A DNA stretch of 64,000 nucleotides from Paenibacillus sp. FSL H8-0079 (lineage in GTDB: Bacteria > Bacillota > Bacilli > Paenibacillales > Paenibacillaceae): contig NZ_CP150300.1 in NCBI RefSeq assembly GCF_037991315.1, positions 3,782,001-3,846,000 of the forward strand. Reading direction: 5' to 3'. Numbering within the stretch: position 1 is the stretch's first letter; each line of letters opens with the position of its first letter. Shown here piece by piece: positions 27,447 to 36,849 of this stretch. The notes beneath the pieces are model-generated. The model was not told where the DNA came from, did no database searches, and saw nothing but the letters and a program-made list of their open reading frames with translations. The position numbers were made by a program, and so were the translations under genes.

Positions 27447-27737
27447 ATGAGTGAACGATGTGAATTATGCGGAAGAGAACCTGTGGACACGACCATTCAT
27501 CATCTGACACCCAAAGAAATGGGCGGAACTTTCCTGCCTACGGCCAATCTGTGCATCCCCTGTCACAAACAGATTCATTCGCTATACACCAATCGCGACA
27601 TTGTAACTCTTGGTCTCACGGACCTGCAATCCTTGAGACAGGATGAACGAATGATGCCATTTATCCGCTGGATTCGCAAGCAGCCTGCTTCAACGATTCC
27701 CCGCGTACGCAAATCCAATCATGTTCGCAAATCGTAA
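27447..27737 (+). CDS. Small HNH-type zinc protein
   Basis: 96 residues from ATG 27447 behind GGGAGGCG; the earlier in-frame ATG at 27366 has no site. C5-x2-C8, HH at 18-19, and C36-x2-C39-H40 with H44 make a compact HNH-endonuclease-like finger. Stand-alone HNH proteins of this size (YisB-like in Bacillus) have no settled role; nuclease activity is possible but unproven. Confidence 0.75.
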   Translation: MSERCELCGREPVDTTIHHLTPKEMGGTFLPTANLCIPCHKQIHSLYTNRDIVTLGLTDLQSLRQDERMMPFIRWIRKQPASTIPRVRKSNHVRKS

Positions 27738-27845
27738 ACCAAAAAGAACAGCTCCAAGGTAATGTGCCGGCGAGATGAATCCGCCTTCCCTTTTCGCTGT
27801 TCTTAAATAAACTATTCGATTGACAGCGACGCTTACGATTAAATG

Positions 27846-28592
27846 TTATCTACGCCTCATAATGCGGCCGCCGCCCACTCTGGTTTTTGGTTTTTTATAA
27901 GATTTCTTAGGTGAATCAAACAATCCGCCCAGGCCACCACTGCTTTTGTTGCGATCAATGGTTCCCTTGCTCTGATCCTTGTTACGGTTGAATAATCCTC
28001 CGCCAGATCCCACGCTTGAATCTTTATCGCTTCCGCGCCTTGTAATTGTACCTTTCCGATCCACAGTAATGGGTGGAGCAACCTTCTTGTCATTACTCGT
28101 TGGTGTACGGTAAGATCCTGCACTCGGTTTATACGTATCTTTATTGGTATAACCCCGATAATTACCATTGCCCCGTCCACCAAAAGAATCGAACAGATTA
28201 CCTATTAATGTAGCAGTCAGGTAACCTTGTAAAAAAGATGAATCGTAGTTCTGCCGAACATACTCCTTTGAGTCCACCTCAACCAAGGTATCCTCCGGCT
28301 TATTCGGATCTTGTTGCAGATGATAATACTCGTCCTGATACACCAGGAACATACGCTCCGTGTTCTCTGCCGAGATCTGATCCGGTTGCCTTTGGTCAGA
28401 CAATTCCTGAGCCACTTCCGGAACCGTTCGGTCCGAGGCCCGGTACACATAGGACGTTGAGTTACCACTGCCACTAACCGATTCAAGCGGATATGTGTCC
28501 TGAACAGAAGGTGCTCCGCACGCGGACAACAGAGACATCACAAGGCTGAGGACCAGCATTAATTTTAATCCATGTGCCAAGCGTTTTTTCAT
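27846..28592 (-). CDS. DUF4247 lipoprotein
   Basis: 248 residues. The signal sequence ends in the lipobox LLSAC with Cys25. The middle (DRTVPEVAQELSDQRQPDQIS and MFLVYQDEYYHLQQDPNKPED) fits DUF4247. The C-terminal ~100 residues are Gly/Ser/Lys/Arg-rich, low complexity, ending in a basic RIMRRR tail. It is the last gene of the PspA/DUF350/DUF4178 run, so an envelope-stress role is inferred. Confidence 0.7.
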   Translation of the reverse strand: MKKRLAHGLKLMLVLSLVMSLLSACGAPSVQDTYPLESVSGSGNSTSYVYRASDRTVPEVAQELSDQRQPDQISAENTERMFLVYQDEYYHLQQDPNKPEDTLVEVDSKEYVRQNYDSSFLQGYLTATLIGNLFDSFGGRGNGNYRGYTNKDTYKPSAGSYRTPTSNDKKVAPPITVDRKGTITRRGSDKDSSVGSGGGLFNRNKDQSKGTIDRNKSSGGLGGLFDSPKKSYKKPKTRVGGGRIMRRR

Positions 28593-28603
28593 TGGAACCT
28601 CTC

Positions 28604-29110
28604 CTAGCTCGAACGAATCACTTTGATATCCGCAGGAATAATGGACTCACCCTCATACAATGTAAATCTTCTGTCTTGCCACTCTACGCGAAGAAGCATA
28701 TTATCATCCGACTGATACTGCCATACCAATTGTTCTCCTGCCTGGCCATACGGAGTTCTGCCTGCCGTAGATACCATGCCATCATATTCTTCCTCCAGAT
28801 GATATGCGCGTCCATCCAGGTCCAGCAATGTAGGCACCTCATCAGGTGCATCTAGTCTGCCATCAATTGCTATATATAAGGCATAACGGGTAATTTCCCG
28901 TTCTTCGATATGCAAATATCGAAAGGCGGTACCATCCTGCAGCGTAAGCACAACTGCATTTCGAGCGCGATTTTGTACCCGACCAACGACTTCATAAGTG
29001 ACGAGAGAAACCTCACAGATATCACCAGGTGCAAGCTGTAGCATGGTTTTCTCTGCCTGCGGCGGTTCAGGTTTCGTTAGTATTCCTTTAATTCGTTTCC
29101 ATACACTCAT
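28604..29110 (-). CDS. DUF4178 domain protein
   Basis: 168 residues, 11 bases upstream of the DUF4247 gene. The pattern LAPGDICEVSLVTYEVVGRVQ, then RYLHIEER and YDGMVSTAGRTPYGQAGEQLVWQYQSDDNMLLRVEW, is that of DUF4178. These proteins occur with DUF350 and PspA in many genomes. No membrane segment is seen. AGGAG precedes the ATG. Function unknown. Confidence 0.7.
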   Translation of the reverse strand: MSVWKRIKGILTKPEPPQAEKTMLQLAPGDICEVSLVTYEVVGRVQNRARNAVVLTLQDGTAFRYLHIEEREITRYALYIAIDGRLDAPDEVPTLLDLDGRAYHLEEEYDGMVSTAGRTPYGQAGEQLVWQYQSDDNMLLRVEWQDRRFTLYEGESIIPADIKVIRSS

Positions 29111-29133
29111 GAGAATTACTCCTGTTCCTTATC

Positions 29134-29535
29134 TTATAAACAAGCTGCAATAATCAGTGCGCCCACGATATGTAAAGCGCCAGAGAACAACCCATATCCT
29201 GTTTTTCCTTGCTGAATTCCGGTATCCAGATCCAAAGTGGCCCATTTGCGAATCATAAAGTGTACGACACTCTCCAGAATCAACAAAATGATAAAGGATA
29301 CAACGGAGACCAACAGTGCTTCTCCCAGGTGACCAGCCGTAGAAATAGACGTAGCGAGTACATACCCTTGTGCAAATAACTTCATAACCATACGTGTAGT
29401 AACGGCCATATTGCCAGCCTTAACTTCAGCAAAATCCTTATATTTCGTGAACAGTGAATCAACATACATCAGGACAAACAGCAAAACCGAACCAGATACG
29501 GTCCAGACCAGCATCGCCAAAATGTTCAAATCCAT
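29134..29535 (-). CDS. DUF350 membrane protein
   Basis: 133 residues with about four hydrophobic segments (near 5-27, 48-65, 72-90 and 115-133). DUF350 proteins (YjfL-like in E. coli) are small membrane proteins found beside PspA homologues. Here it lies between the pspA-like and DUF4178 genes in the same direction with short gaps, so it may be the membrane partner of the PspA-like protein. Confidence 0.72.
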   Translation of the reverse strand: MDLNILAMLVWTVSGSVLLFVLMYVDSLFTKYKDFAEVKAGNMAVTTRMVMKLFAQGYVLATSISTAGHLGEALLVSVVSFIILLILESVVHFMIRKWATLDLDTGIQQGKTGYGLFSGALHIVGALIIAACL

Positions 29536-29630
29536 TTACACAGCCCCCACATATCAACATGAACCGCATTTAAAAGCGAAGGAGAAACGCTCTTCTCCTC
29601 CGCTGGTTAACCCTGCTGACAACCAAGGTG

Positions 29631-30302
29631 TTAGTTCTTATTATCGTACTGTTTCATCAATGCTGCGAGTTCGTCTTCAACAGCCTGGTCTTTACCCAAC
29701 TTCTCGAACTCTTCGTCCAAAGACTTGCCTTTGGAGGACATTTCGTTGCTTGCTTCTGCCTGTGCTTCCATCTGCATCATTTTCTCTTCCATACGCTTCA
29801 TGCCAGCACTTGCCGTATCAGAGCCAAACCCATTCAACGCTTTGTTGATTTCCGTTTGAGCTTTTGCTGCATTGTAACGTGCTACCAATGTCTCACGTTT
29901 GTTCTTCATTTGAGTCAACTGCTTACGCATCTCGTCGAGCTTGCCACGCAGGTTATCTGCAGAAGCCTTGTTCTGATCATAGCTGGTTTTGTACTCAGCC
30001 ATCTTCTCTTCAGCAACCTTTTTCTCTTCTAAAGCACGTCGAGCCAGATCCAAATTCTGAGCACGAGCCGCCGTATGCGCCTGCTCTTCACGTTTCTTCA
30101 CCAGAGCTTCCTGCTCTTCGAATAGCTGCTTGAATTTCTTCTCAATGGCAATCTGTGCGGCTACTGCTTTCTCCGCATCTTCCAGATCCTCTTGCATATC
30201 ACGGATATATTGGTCCGTCATCTTGATTGGATCTTCCGCCTTGTCAATAATGGCATTGATATTAGACATTGTTAAATCACGCAATCGTTTGAAAATGGAC
30301 AT
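29631..30302 (-). CDS. PspA/IM30 family protein
   Basis: About 223 residues from ATG 30302 behind AGGAGG. The N-terminus MSIFKRLRDLTMSNINAII and nearly continuous charged coiled coil (residues ~25-185) are classic PspA/Vipp1/LiaH features. These ESCRT-III-like proteins bind and stabilise stressed membrane from the cytoplasmic side. Neighbours DUF350, DUF4178 and DUF4247 downstream and a small protein upstream form the likely operon. Confidence 0.9.
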   Translation of the reverse strand: MSIFKRLRDLTMSNINAIIDKAEDPIKMTDQYIRDMQEDLEDAEKAVAAQIAIEKKFKQLFEEQEALVKKREEQAHTAARAQNLDLARRALEEKKVAEEKMAEYKTSYDQNKASADNLRGKLDEMRKQLTQMKNKRETLVARYNAAKAQTEINKALNGFGSDTASAGMKRMEEKMMQMEAQAEASNEMSSKGKSLDEEFEKLGKDQAVEDELAALMKQYDNKN

Positions 30303-30414
30303 TATGTTATTCCTCCTAGTCGATATTACATCGTATATAAACATACATACGTAACAATCTACAACTCGTTTCAATTTTAGCAAATAAAATCAAAACTTGC
30401 GATTGCTCTTCATG

Positions 30415-30756
30415 TTAGGAAGATCCTTTATCCTTGTTCAGATGATCCTCCATTAGCCTCTCTGCAGTCTGCACGATTTCGTCGATCTGCATCCGTGTAA
30501 TGGAATCAAAATGGATACCCATGATCACCGTAACGGTTACTTTCAGCTGAAGGGCAGCCTTTCGGGCAAGCCGCTCACACAGCTCTTGTTCCTTGTGACC
30601 CGGAATATGTACCGTCGTCCCGCTTACGCGCTCATGATCCACGTAGAACGTGGCTACAGCGCCAATATGCGCCTTTCCTCCGGTAACGAGAAAAACCTTA
30701 TCATCTCCTGCCTCAATCACTTGTAAACGTATCGATTTCAAATCATATGTACTCAT
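30415..30756 (-). CDS. Small protein, possibly LpdD-like, heading the PspA cluster
   Basis: 113 residues from ATG 30756, six bases after GGTGG. It contains VTGGKAHIGAVATFYVD and a long C-terminal helix. The GG-x-x-HIGA pattern recalls the LpdD-like prenylated-flavin chaperone fold, but this is from memory and weak. It is 112 bases ahead of the pspA-like gene on the same strand. No metal motif or membrane segment is seen. Confidence 0.55.
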   Translation of the reverse strand: MSTYDLKSIRLQVIEAGDDKVFLVTGGKAHIGAVATFYVDHERVSGTTVHIPGHKEQELCERLARKAALQLKVTVTVIMGIHFDSITRMQIDEIVQTAERLMEDHLNKDKGSS

Positions 30757-30910
30757 AACCATCCACCTATCCTTCTCTATATGTTATATATGGAGGAATT
30801 ATGGCTTTAACAAGATAAATCCGCAATGAAAATTCTCACACTACGCATATTTTATGGACACCTCGGACATACCAAGGAGAACATCATTTTTGGAAAAGGA
30901 GGCCGTTATT

Positions 30911-31702
30911 ATGCGCGTACGCCTCATTATGCTGATGGTTATCGTTATTTTTTTCGGAGGATACCATGCTCCAGCTTCATCGCGGGATGCTTCAAGCCCG
31001 CCAAGTGAATCAGTATCAGTTTCAGATTCCGCGGAAGAAGAACAACTGACATTGGGACAATTACGTCAAAAATATGCGGATACGTTCAAAACGAATGGTC
31101 CTTCAACGAAGCAGGTTGCCCTGACTTTTGATGACGTGCCCGATCCACGATTTACTCCACAGGTATTAGATGTATTGAAGAAATATAAAGTCAGAGCTAC
31201 ATTCTTTATCGTTGGTAGTCGTGCTGAGAAACATCCGGATCTGGTGAAACGTATAGTTAAGGAAGGGCATATTGTTGGCAATCACAGCTACAATCATCCG
31301 GAATTCAGTAAGCTGTCGATGAATGCCTTTCGCAAACAAATTTTACATACTGGGGATATCATTCATCACCTAGCAGGATATACGCCCAAGATGATCCGGC
31401 CACCTTACGGAGATATTAATGAAGAACAGCTGCAATGGGCTGCCAGACAACACTATAGCATTGTGAACTGGAACGTTGACTCACTGGACTGGAAAGGCCT
31501 CTCCAAGGAAGAGGTGAAGGATAACATCCTATCTGCCGTAAAACCCGGTTCCATCGTTCTGCAACATGCCGGGGGCGGTGTGGGTTCGAACTTGAATGGC
31601 ACGATTGAGGCTTTACCTGAAATTATTGAGGAACTGCGTAATCGGGGGTATGAACTGGTCACCTTGGACGAGATGTTGGGGTTGCCAAAAGCCAAGGATT
31701 AG
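30911..31702 (+). CDS. Polysaccharide deacetylase (NodB domain), secreted
   Basis: 263 residues from ATG 30911 behind AAAGGAGG. A short hydrophobic N-terminus (residues ~4-20) is a signal peptide or anchor, followed by a Ser-rich linker. The carbohydrate esterase 4 motifs are in order: LTFDDVPDPRFT (base and metal Asp), GNHSYNHPEF (metal His), RPPYGD, NWNVDSLDW and LQHAGG. It probably removes N-acetyl groups from peptidoglycan or another wall glycan. Confidence 0.88.
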   Translation: MRVRLIMLMVIVIFFGGYHAPASSRDASSPPSESVSVSDSAEEEQLTLGQLRQKYADTFKTNGPSTKQVALTFDDVPDPRFTPQVLDVLKKYKVRATFFIVGSRAEKHPDLVKRIVKEGHIVGNHSYNHPEFSKLSMNAFRKQILHTGDIIHHLAGYTPKMIRPPYGDINEEQLQWAARQHYSIVNWNVDSLDWKGLSKEEVKDNILSAVKPGSIVLQHAGGGVGSNLNGTIEALPEIIEELRNRGYELVTLDEMLGLPKAKD

Positions 31703-31735
31703 GATGTCCATGTAGGAAATGATGACGATGTTAAA

Positions 31736-31777
31736 AGGGTGCCTGTTCAATCGCAAGTAGCGACTGGCAGACACCCT
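31736..31777 (-). terminator. Terminator between deacetylase and LysM-3D genes
   Basis: AGGGTG and CACCCT enclose a second stem (TCGC/GCGA). The minus strand ends in TTTTAA, favouring the LysM gene; it may also serve the deacetylase gene. Confidence 0.6.
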
Positions 31778-31807
31778 GTTTGATTTCGGTTAGATGTAAT
31801 TAATTTT

Positions 31808-32482
31808 CTACTTCAGAATATACAGCTCGATATCCTGGAAACCAAATGTGCTTACGGACTGCTTGCTACCAGGGATAAAGATATCAATCCGGTGACCCTT
31901 GATTGCACCACCAATATCACGTGCTGTCGCTACAAAAGCCTGCTTTGGCAATCCCGGATGGCTGTGACCGGTTACCAGTACTTTGGTTCCAAGTGGAATC
32001 ACACTGGGATCAACCGCAATCGTACCCAATTCAAGATCATTCCCGAAGTAATCCACAGCACCCCATCCCCCATTTTCGGACGGATCTGCAGAGTATGCCG
32101 TTGCTTTCACGTTCACTGCTTTACTGTAATCGAACGTTTTTCCCCAGGCTTGAACAACTTTGTTATCTGCGTTAACGTCCAAGCTTGCTGTAGTCACAGT
32201 CTTCGCTTGGGTCTTGCTCTCCGTAGCCGCGGCAGCTGCTACATTGTTCGCCTTACCGGGAATCGTAATTTTCAAACCACCATAAATGTTGTAAGGCGAA
32301 ATGTCGTTGTTTGCTTTAACCAACGTGTTGAGTGCTACTCCATACTGTTTCGATAAGGTGTAGAAGGTATCCCCTTCTTTGGCCACATGAACTGAATCTG
32401 CGTGAGCCGGAACGGCTTGAATGAGCATTACTGTTGTCATTAATGCTACTGCTGTTTTGGCTATACGTTTCTTGTTAATCAT
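31808..32482 (-). CDS. LysM and 3D-domain cell wall protein under c-di-AMP riboswitch
   Basis: 224 residues. Signal peptide to about residue 28 (ending PAHADS), one LysM repeat (KEGDTFYTLSKQYGVAL, residues ~34-76) for peptidoglycan binding, a linker, then a 3D domain with the three name-giving Asp (AVDPSVIPLG, ATARDIGGAIKG, HRIDIF). Such YocH-like proteins are wall hydrolases of the lytic transglycosylase type. The leader is a c-di-AMP riboswitch, tying wall turnover to osmotic/c-di-AMP signalling. GAGGGAGG precedes the ATG. Confidence 0.85.
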   Translation of the reverse strand: MINKKRIAKTAVALMTTVMLIQAVPAHADSVHVAKEGDTFYTLSKQYGVALNTLVKANNDISPYNIYGGLKITIPGKANNVAAAAATESKTQAKTVTTASLDVNADNKVVQAWGKTFDYSKAVNVKATAYSADPSENGGWGAVDYFGNDLELGTIAVDPSVIPLGTKVLVTGHSHPGLPKQAFVATARDIGGAIKGHRIDIFIPGSKQSVSTFGFQDIELYILK

Positions 32483-32501
32483 GGTCTTCCTCCCTCATTA
32501 T

Positions 32502-32672
32502 GCCTGCGAAGTTAGTTGTCGGATTCGGATGAGGAGCCACCCTATAGGTTCTTCGTTACATTTGAAACATTATGTACCCCTAATTCACCCCAAGCAGTGT
32601 GCCTTAGATCTTCCCCCTGCACGGTCTGCATCGTTACATCCCCCGCACTCCCTGTCCGGAAGTTTCGGCAGA
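32502..32672 (-). ncRNA. c-di-AMP riboswitch (ydaO/yuaA type)
   Basis: On the minus strand the conserved blocks occur in order: GTGCGGGGGA, TTGGGGTGAATT, TAGGGTGGCTC and CGAATCCGACAACTAAC, then TTCGCAGGC. The outer helix joins GCC near 32670 with GGC at 32502. It ends five bases before the ribosome binding site of the LysM-3D gene. Inside it CCTCAT (32530-32535) can pair with ATGAGG (32493-32498) adjoining the Shine-Dalgarno, suggesting control of translation. Confidence 0.88.
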
Positions 32673-32845
32673 GTTCAATATATCACAATTTTGTAACCTG
32701 AACTTGTAGTAATTCTTACCAAATGGTTTTCAGCATGTCATCAACTGTAAGAATACTGGATAATTCAGAATAGTTTGACGAACCGATTTCTTTATATTTG
32801 GTAACAGAAAAGTTACTTTTCGAATCCTTAAGTGATTATTTCGCA

Positions 32846-32888
32846 TAAAAAAATAGCGTCACCGACTCGAAGTCAGTAACGCTATTTG
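32846..32888 (-). terminator. Terminator of the amino-acid ABC operon
   Basis: AAATAGCGT...GACT pairs with AGTC...ACGCTATTT, then a T-run, on the minus strand. The stem is about 17 bp with two mismatches. Confidence 0.9.
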
Positions 32889-32898
32889 ATCAGTTCTT

Positions 32899-33627
32899 TT
32901 AGAGTACTTTCGCAAGAAAATCACGTGTACGTGAATTTTTCGGTGCTCCAAACACCTCATCTGGTGTTCCCTCTTCTACAATAACCCCGCCATCCATGAA
33001 CAGGATCCGGTCTCCCACTTCACGTGCAAAACCCATCTCGTGCGTCACAATGACCATGGTCATCCCGCCTTCTGCAAGACGTTTCATGACATCCAGCACT
33101 TCACCGACCATCTCGGGGTCCAGTGCTGAAGTAGGCTCGTCAAACAGCATCACATGCGGTTGCATGGCCAACGCTCTTGCAATGGCGATCCGCTGCTTCT
33201 GTCCACCGGACAGCTGATTTGGGAATGTATCTTTTTTATCGTACAAGCCTACCGTGTTAAGCAGATCAGCAGCAATTTTCTCCGCTTCCTGCGTGGATTG
33301 CTTCTTCACTTTAATTGGAGCAATCGTGATGTTTTGCTGAACCGTTTTGTGTGGGAACAGGTTGAAATGCTGGAACACCATGCCCATTTTTTCACGAGTC
33401 GCATTGATGTTGTGCTTCGGATCGGTGATTGATACGCCTTCAAAATCAATCTCTCCCGAGGTAGGCTGTTCCAACAAGTTCAGACAACGCAAGAATGTAC
33501 TTTTACCTGAGCCGGAAGGACCGATAACCACGACAACCTCACCTTTGCCAATCGTCACGTTAATGCCCTTAAGTACATCGTTATTACCATAAGATTTGTG
33601 TAATTGTCTAACGTCTATCACTTGCAC
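32899..33627 (-). CDS. glnQ: Polar amino acid ABC transporter ATPase (GlnQ-like)
   Basis: 242 residues, normal for GlnQ. Walker [10 protein letters not shown], signature [15 protein letters not shown], Walker [14 protein letters not shown] and the switch His in VTHEMGF are complete. It drives import by the fused binding-protein/permease encoded just upstream; the two frames overlap by 20 bases, so they are translationally coupled. GTG start after AAGGAAG. Confidence 0.9.
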   Translation of the reverse strand: MQVIDVRQLHKSYGNNDVLKGINVTIGKGEVVVVIGPSGSGKSTFLRCLNLLEQPTSGEIDFEGVSITDPKHNINATREKMGMVFQHFNLFPHKTVQQNITIAPIKVKKQSTQEAEKIAADLLNTVGLYDKKDTFPNQLSGGQKQRIAIARALAMQPHVMLFDEPTSALDPEMVGEVLDVMKRLAEGGMTMVIVTHEMGFAREVGDRILFMDGGVIVEEGTPDEVFGAPKNSRTRDFLAKVL

Positions 33628-35071
33628 TCAACTTCCTTTCCAGTCGTCCCAGCAGCTTGGACAAAATGAACGTCATTACAAAGTAGATGGCTGCTGCAAT
33701 TAGAAACGGACTCAACCCTTGGAACGTAATGTTCTTGACCACGCTAGCCTGATACATAATATCCACCATACCGATAACGGAGATAATGGAGGATTCTTTG
33801 ATAATAGTCACGAATTCATTACCGATCGCTGGTAATACAGCTTTGAAGGCTTGCGGCAATATAATGTAACGCATTGCTGCCCCTCTGCCCATTCCGAGGG
33901 AACGCGCTGCCTCCAACTGACCACGATCCACACCTTGGATACCTGCACGGAAAATCTCAGCCAGATAGGCACCACTATTAATGGAAAGTGTGAGAATACC
34001 CGCTTGAAGAGCAGAGAAATTAATTCCAAACGTCAAGGAAATACCATAGTAGATAATCATCAGCTGTACCAGCATCGGTGTACCACGGATAACTTCAACA
34101 TAAGCCGTACCGATCCAGCGCAAGATTGCAGCGTCATGCAAACGGAACAAACAGATGATCAATCCGATGATAACCCCAAATATTACACCAAGTGCAGATA
34201 ACAGGAGCGTGTATCCTACACCTGTTGCATAGAAACTTTTGTACTCCCAGAATACTTGGAAAATATTTTGTGATTTGTTCGCTTTATCCGCCATCAAGAG
34301 GCTGGCGTCCGTCACCATCTGATTGATTTTATCTTCACTTTTCAGTCGCTCCAGTGTTCCATTTACTGCAGCTAGCAGCTCGGTATTACCTTTACGAATC
34401 CCGATTGCCGCTTCTGCTTGCTCTTCGTCCGGAACAGCAGCAGCAAGTCCAATGATATCGTCCAGATAACCTGCAGCAACCGTATCTTCAACGATTGCCG
34501 CGTCAATTCGTTTTGTTTGAAGTTGAAGCACGATATCCGAGATTTTATCCAGCGCAGTAAGCTTCGCTCCTGGAATACTCTGTCCGATCGTTTCCTGAAT
34601 GGAGCCTTTCTGAACGCCAATCTTCGCATTTTCAAGTTCTGCCATGGTTGGATATTTGTCTTTATCCACATTGCGAACCATAATCACTTGTTTTGATTTA
34701 TAATAGGTGTCGGAAAAATCGATACTTTTCTTCCGCTCATCCGTCGGCGTCATACCTGAAACCACCAGATCAACACGCCCGCTCTGCAATGAAGGCAGAA
34801 GACCGTCGAAGCCCATATCCTCAATCACAAGCTCAGCGCCAAGATCTTTGGCAATCTCTTTGGCGATCTCAATATCGAAGCCGACGATTTCATCTTTGCC
34901 ATTAATCACTTTATGGAATTCATATGGTGCAAAATCGGCACTTGTACCGAGCACCAGCTTTTTACTGCTTGAATTATCTGTAGTTCCACTTGCAAATGCC
35001 ACAGGAACGGCAGTCGTCAGCAGAATAACAAAGGTCAACAGCATCATGGTGTAACGACTTATCAATTTCAA
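33608..35071 (-). CDS. Fused substrate-binding protein and permease of a polar amino acid ABC transporter
   Basis: 487 residues. Signal or anchor segment 8-28, a family 3 solute-binding domain ([17 protein letters not shown] to about residue 265), then a HisM/GlnP-type permease domain with five or so membrane segments and the EAA loop [23 protein letters not shown]. Fused SBP-permeases are known in Gram-positives (GlnPH). The likely cargo is glutamine, arginine or another polar amino acid. TTG start behind GGGGAG. Confidence 0.9.
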   Translation of the reverse strand: MKLISRYTMMLLTFVILLTTAVPVAFASGTTDNSSSKKLVLGTSADFAPYEFHKVINGKDEIVGFDIEIAKEIAKDLGAELVIEDMGFDGLLPSLQSGRVDLVVSGMTPTDERKKSIDFSDTYYKSKQVIMVRNVDKDKYPTMAELENAKIGVQKGSIQETIGQSIPGAKLTALDKISDIVLQLQTKRIDAAIVEDTVAAGYLDDIIGLAAAVPDEEQAEAAIGIRKGNTELLAAVNGTLERLKSEDKINQMVTDASLLMADKANKSQNIFQVFWEYKSFYATGVGYTLLLSALGVIFGVIIGLIICLFRLHDAAILRWIGTAYVEVIRGTPMLVQLMIIYYGISLTFGINFSALQAGILTLSINSGAYLAEIFRAGIQGVDRGQLEAARSLGMGRGAAMRYIILPQAFKAVLPAIGNEFVTIIKESSIISVIGMVDIMYQASVVKNITFQGLSPFLIAAAIYFVMTFILSKLLGRLERKLSASDRR

Positions 35072-35254
35072 CCTTTTTCTCTCCCCTTACAATACTTTGT
35101 ATGCTTCTCATGTTGATGACTGAGTCATTATAAAGTACAATGCATGATTATGCAATGCATTTTGACATTACAAATCTTGACTTGTTTCTGAAAAAATGAA
35201 GCAAACATGATATAATCAATGGATTATTTTCATTTTTGCATAAGGAGTTTACTA

Positions 35255-36430
35255 ATGACATCTAATAAATCACAGATCCTGACGGTTATTGATCAATATA
35301 CTTCCCGTTTTAAAGCCATTTCATCATATATCGGTGCCAACCCCGAACTGGGAAATGAAGAGTATCTCGCTTCTGCCCGTTTGAAAGAAGAATTGCTCTT
35401 CCATGGTTTCACTGTAGAGGCTCCAATTCTGGGACTGGACACAGCCTTTATCGGAACCTATTCGGCCGCCAAACCCGGCCCTACCATCGCATTACTGTGT
35501 GAGTATGACGCTTTGCCGGAGATCGGTCACGCCTGTGGTCACCATCTAATCTGCATGATGAGTCTTGGTGCTGCTGTTGGGCTGAAATCCATTCTGGATG
35601 AAGTAGGTGGAACGATTAAAGTGTTTGGTACACCAGCTGAAGAGACACGAGGTGCGAAAGTTCCGATGGCAGAAGCAGGCTTGTTCGATGACTGCGATGT
35701 CGCTCTCATGGCGCATCCGTATTATGCCTACGAAAAGTCCGGCAGTTCACTGGCTATTGATGCTGTACAATTTGAATTCCATGGCCGCTCTTCACATGCT
35801 GCTGCAAGTCCGCACGAAGGCATTAATGCACTTGATGCTGTCATTCAAACGTTCAACGGGATCAACGCATTCCGGCAACAAGTGAAAAGCACCGTTCGCA
35901 TTCATGGTGTGATTAACAACGGAGGGCAGGCAGCAAATATCATTCCTGACTATGCTTCAGCCCAATTTTATGTACGTGCAGCAACTCGCAAAGAACTGAA
36001 TATCCTCACAGAACGTGTCATTCAGATCGCTGAAGGTTCTGCTCTCCAGACAGGTTGCAAGCTGGTGACATCCAACTATGAAACGTCCTACGATGAGATG
36101 GTCACCAATGAAGCATTCTCAGCTGCTTTTAGTCAAAATCTAATGGAACTCGGCATCCCGCAAGAAGAGATTGTGAGTGGTAACGATCATGGCTCCATGG
36201 ACATCGGTAACGTCTCCCTGAAATGTCCTGCCATCCATCCCTACATTCGTGTTGTAGACGAAGTGCACACACTGCACTCCATAGCCTTCCGTGATCTTGC
36301 ACTCCAAGAGCGTGCGCTGGACGGGATGATTTTGGGAGCCAAGGCACTAGCTACAACAGCCTACGACGTCCTGAGCCAGCCGGAGTTGCTTCAATCCATC
36401 CGTACAGAGTTCGAGCAAGCTATTCGCTAA
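35255..36430 (+). CDS. M20-family metallopeptidase/aminoacylase
   Basis: 391 residues from ATG 35255 behind AAGGAG. Metal and catalytic motifs of the AbgB/M20D type are seen: CEYDALPEIGHACGHHL, GTPAEETRGAK, MAHPYYAY and, near the C-terminus, NDHGSMDIGNVS. It hydrolyses an N-acyl amino acid or dipeptide in the cytoplasm. It is divergent from the amino-acid ABC operon, so it may process an imported amino-acid conjugate. Confidence 0.85.
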   Translation: MTSNKSQILTVIDQYTSRFKAISSYIGANPELGNEEYLASARLKEELLFHGFTVEAPILGLDTAFIGTYSAAKPGPTIALLCEYDALPEIGHACGHHLICMMSLGAAVGLKSILDEVGGTIKVFGTPAEETRGAKVPMAEAGLFDDCDVALMAHPYYAYEKSGSSLAIDAVQFEFHGRSSHAAASPHEGINALDAVIQTFNGINAFRQQVKSTVRIHGVINNGGQAANIIPDYASAQFYVRAATRKELNILTERVIQIAEGSALQTGCKLVTSNYETSYDEMVTNEAFSAAFSQNLMELGIPQEEIVSGNDHGSMDIGNVSLKCPAIHPYIRVVDEVHTLHSIAFRDLALQERALDGMILGAKALATTAYDVLSQPELLQSIRTEFEQAIR

Positions 36431-36454
36431 GAATCGCTTCAACATGCTATACAG

Positions 36455-36503
36455 GGGTGCCCTGAACAGACTTGAAATCCAAGCTTGTTCAAGGCACCCT
36501 TTT
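36455..36503 (+). terminator. Intrinsic terminator of the M20 gene
   Basis: GGGTGCCCTGAACA pairs with TGTTCAAGGCACCC (one mismatch) followed by TTTT. Confidence 0.85.
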
Positions 36504-36640
36504 CTTGATTTAGCTGTGAGTATATTCAGTAAGAAGCTGGATATGCTGTGAAAGAAACCCTTGAAAACACTGAAAACAATACATTTTATTACAGGAATTG
36601 TGTTTCGTTTGCTGGCTAACTTGGTTAATTATAACTATAA

Positions 36641-36820
36641 GTGCGTGTTCAAAAGACCGGTTTTCAGTACCGAGAAGATGGGATAAAGCTAGAAATGGAG
36701 TAGCGGAGCGTAGGCAAAACTACGTGAGCAACGGACATTTCGGCTGAATTCCATATTCGATGCCAATGATGCCGATAGGCATCACTTGTAATCAAAAGCG
36801 GGCTTTTGAACAACCTCTAT
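36641..36820 (+). mobile_element. Repeat element A, copy 1
   Basis: A 180-bp block starting GTGCGTGTTCAAAAG and ending CTTTTGAACAACCTCTAT, so the ends are imperfect inverted repeats (GTTCAAAAG). The interior shares long runs with 49436-49616 read on the other strand, such as GAAATGGAGTAGCGGAGCGTA and ACTACGTGAGCAACGGACAT. No ORF. Confidence 0.75.
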
Positions 36821-36849
36821 AACTTATCCTATATTCAGGAGGTGCTGTC

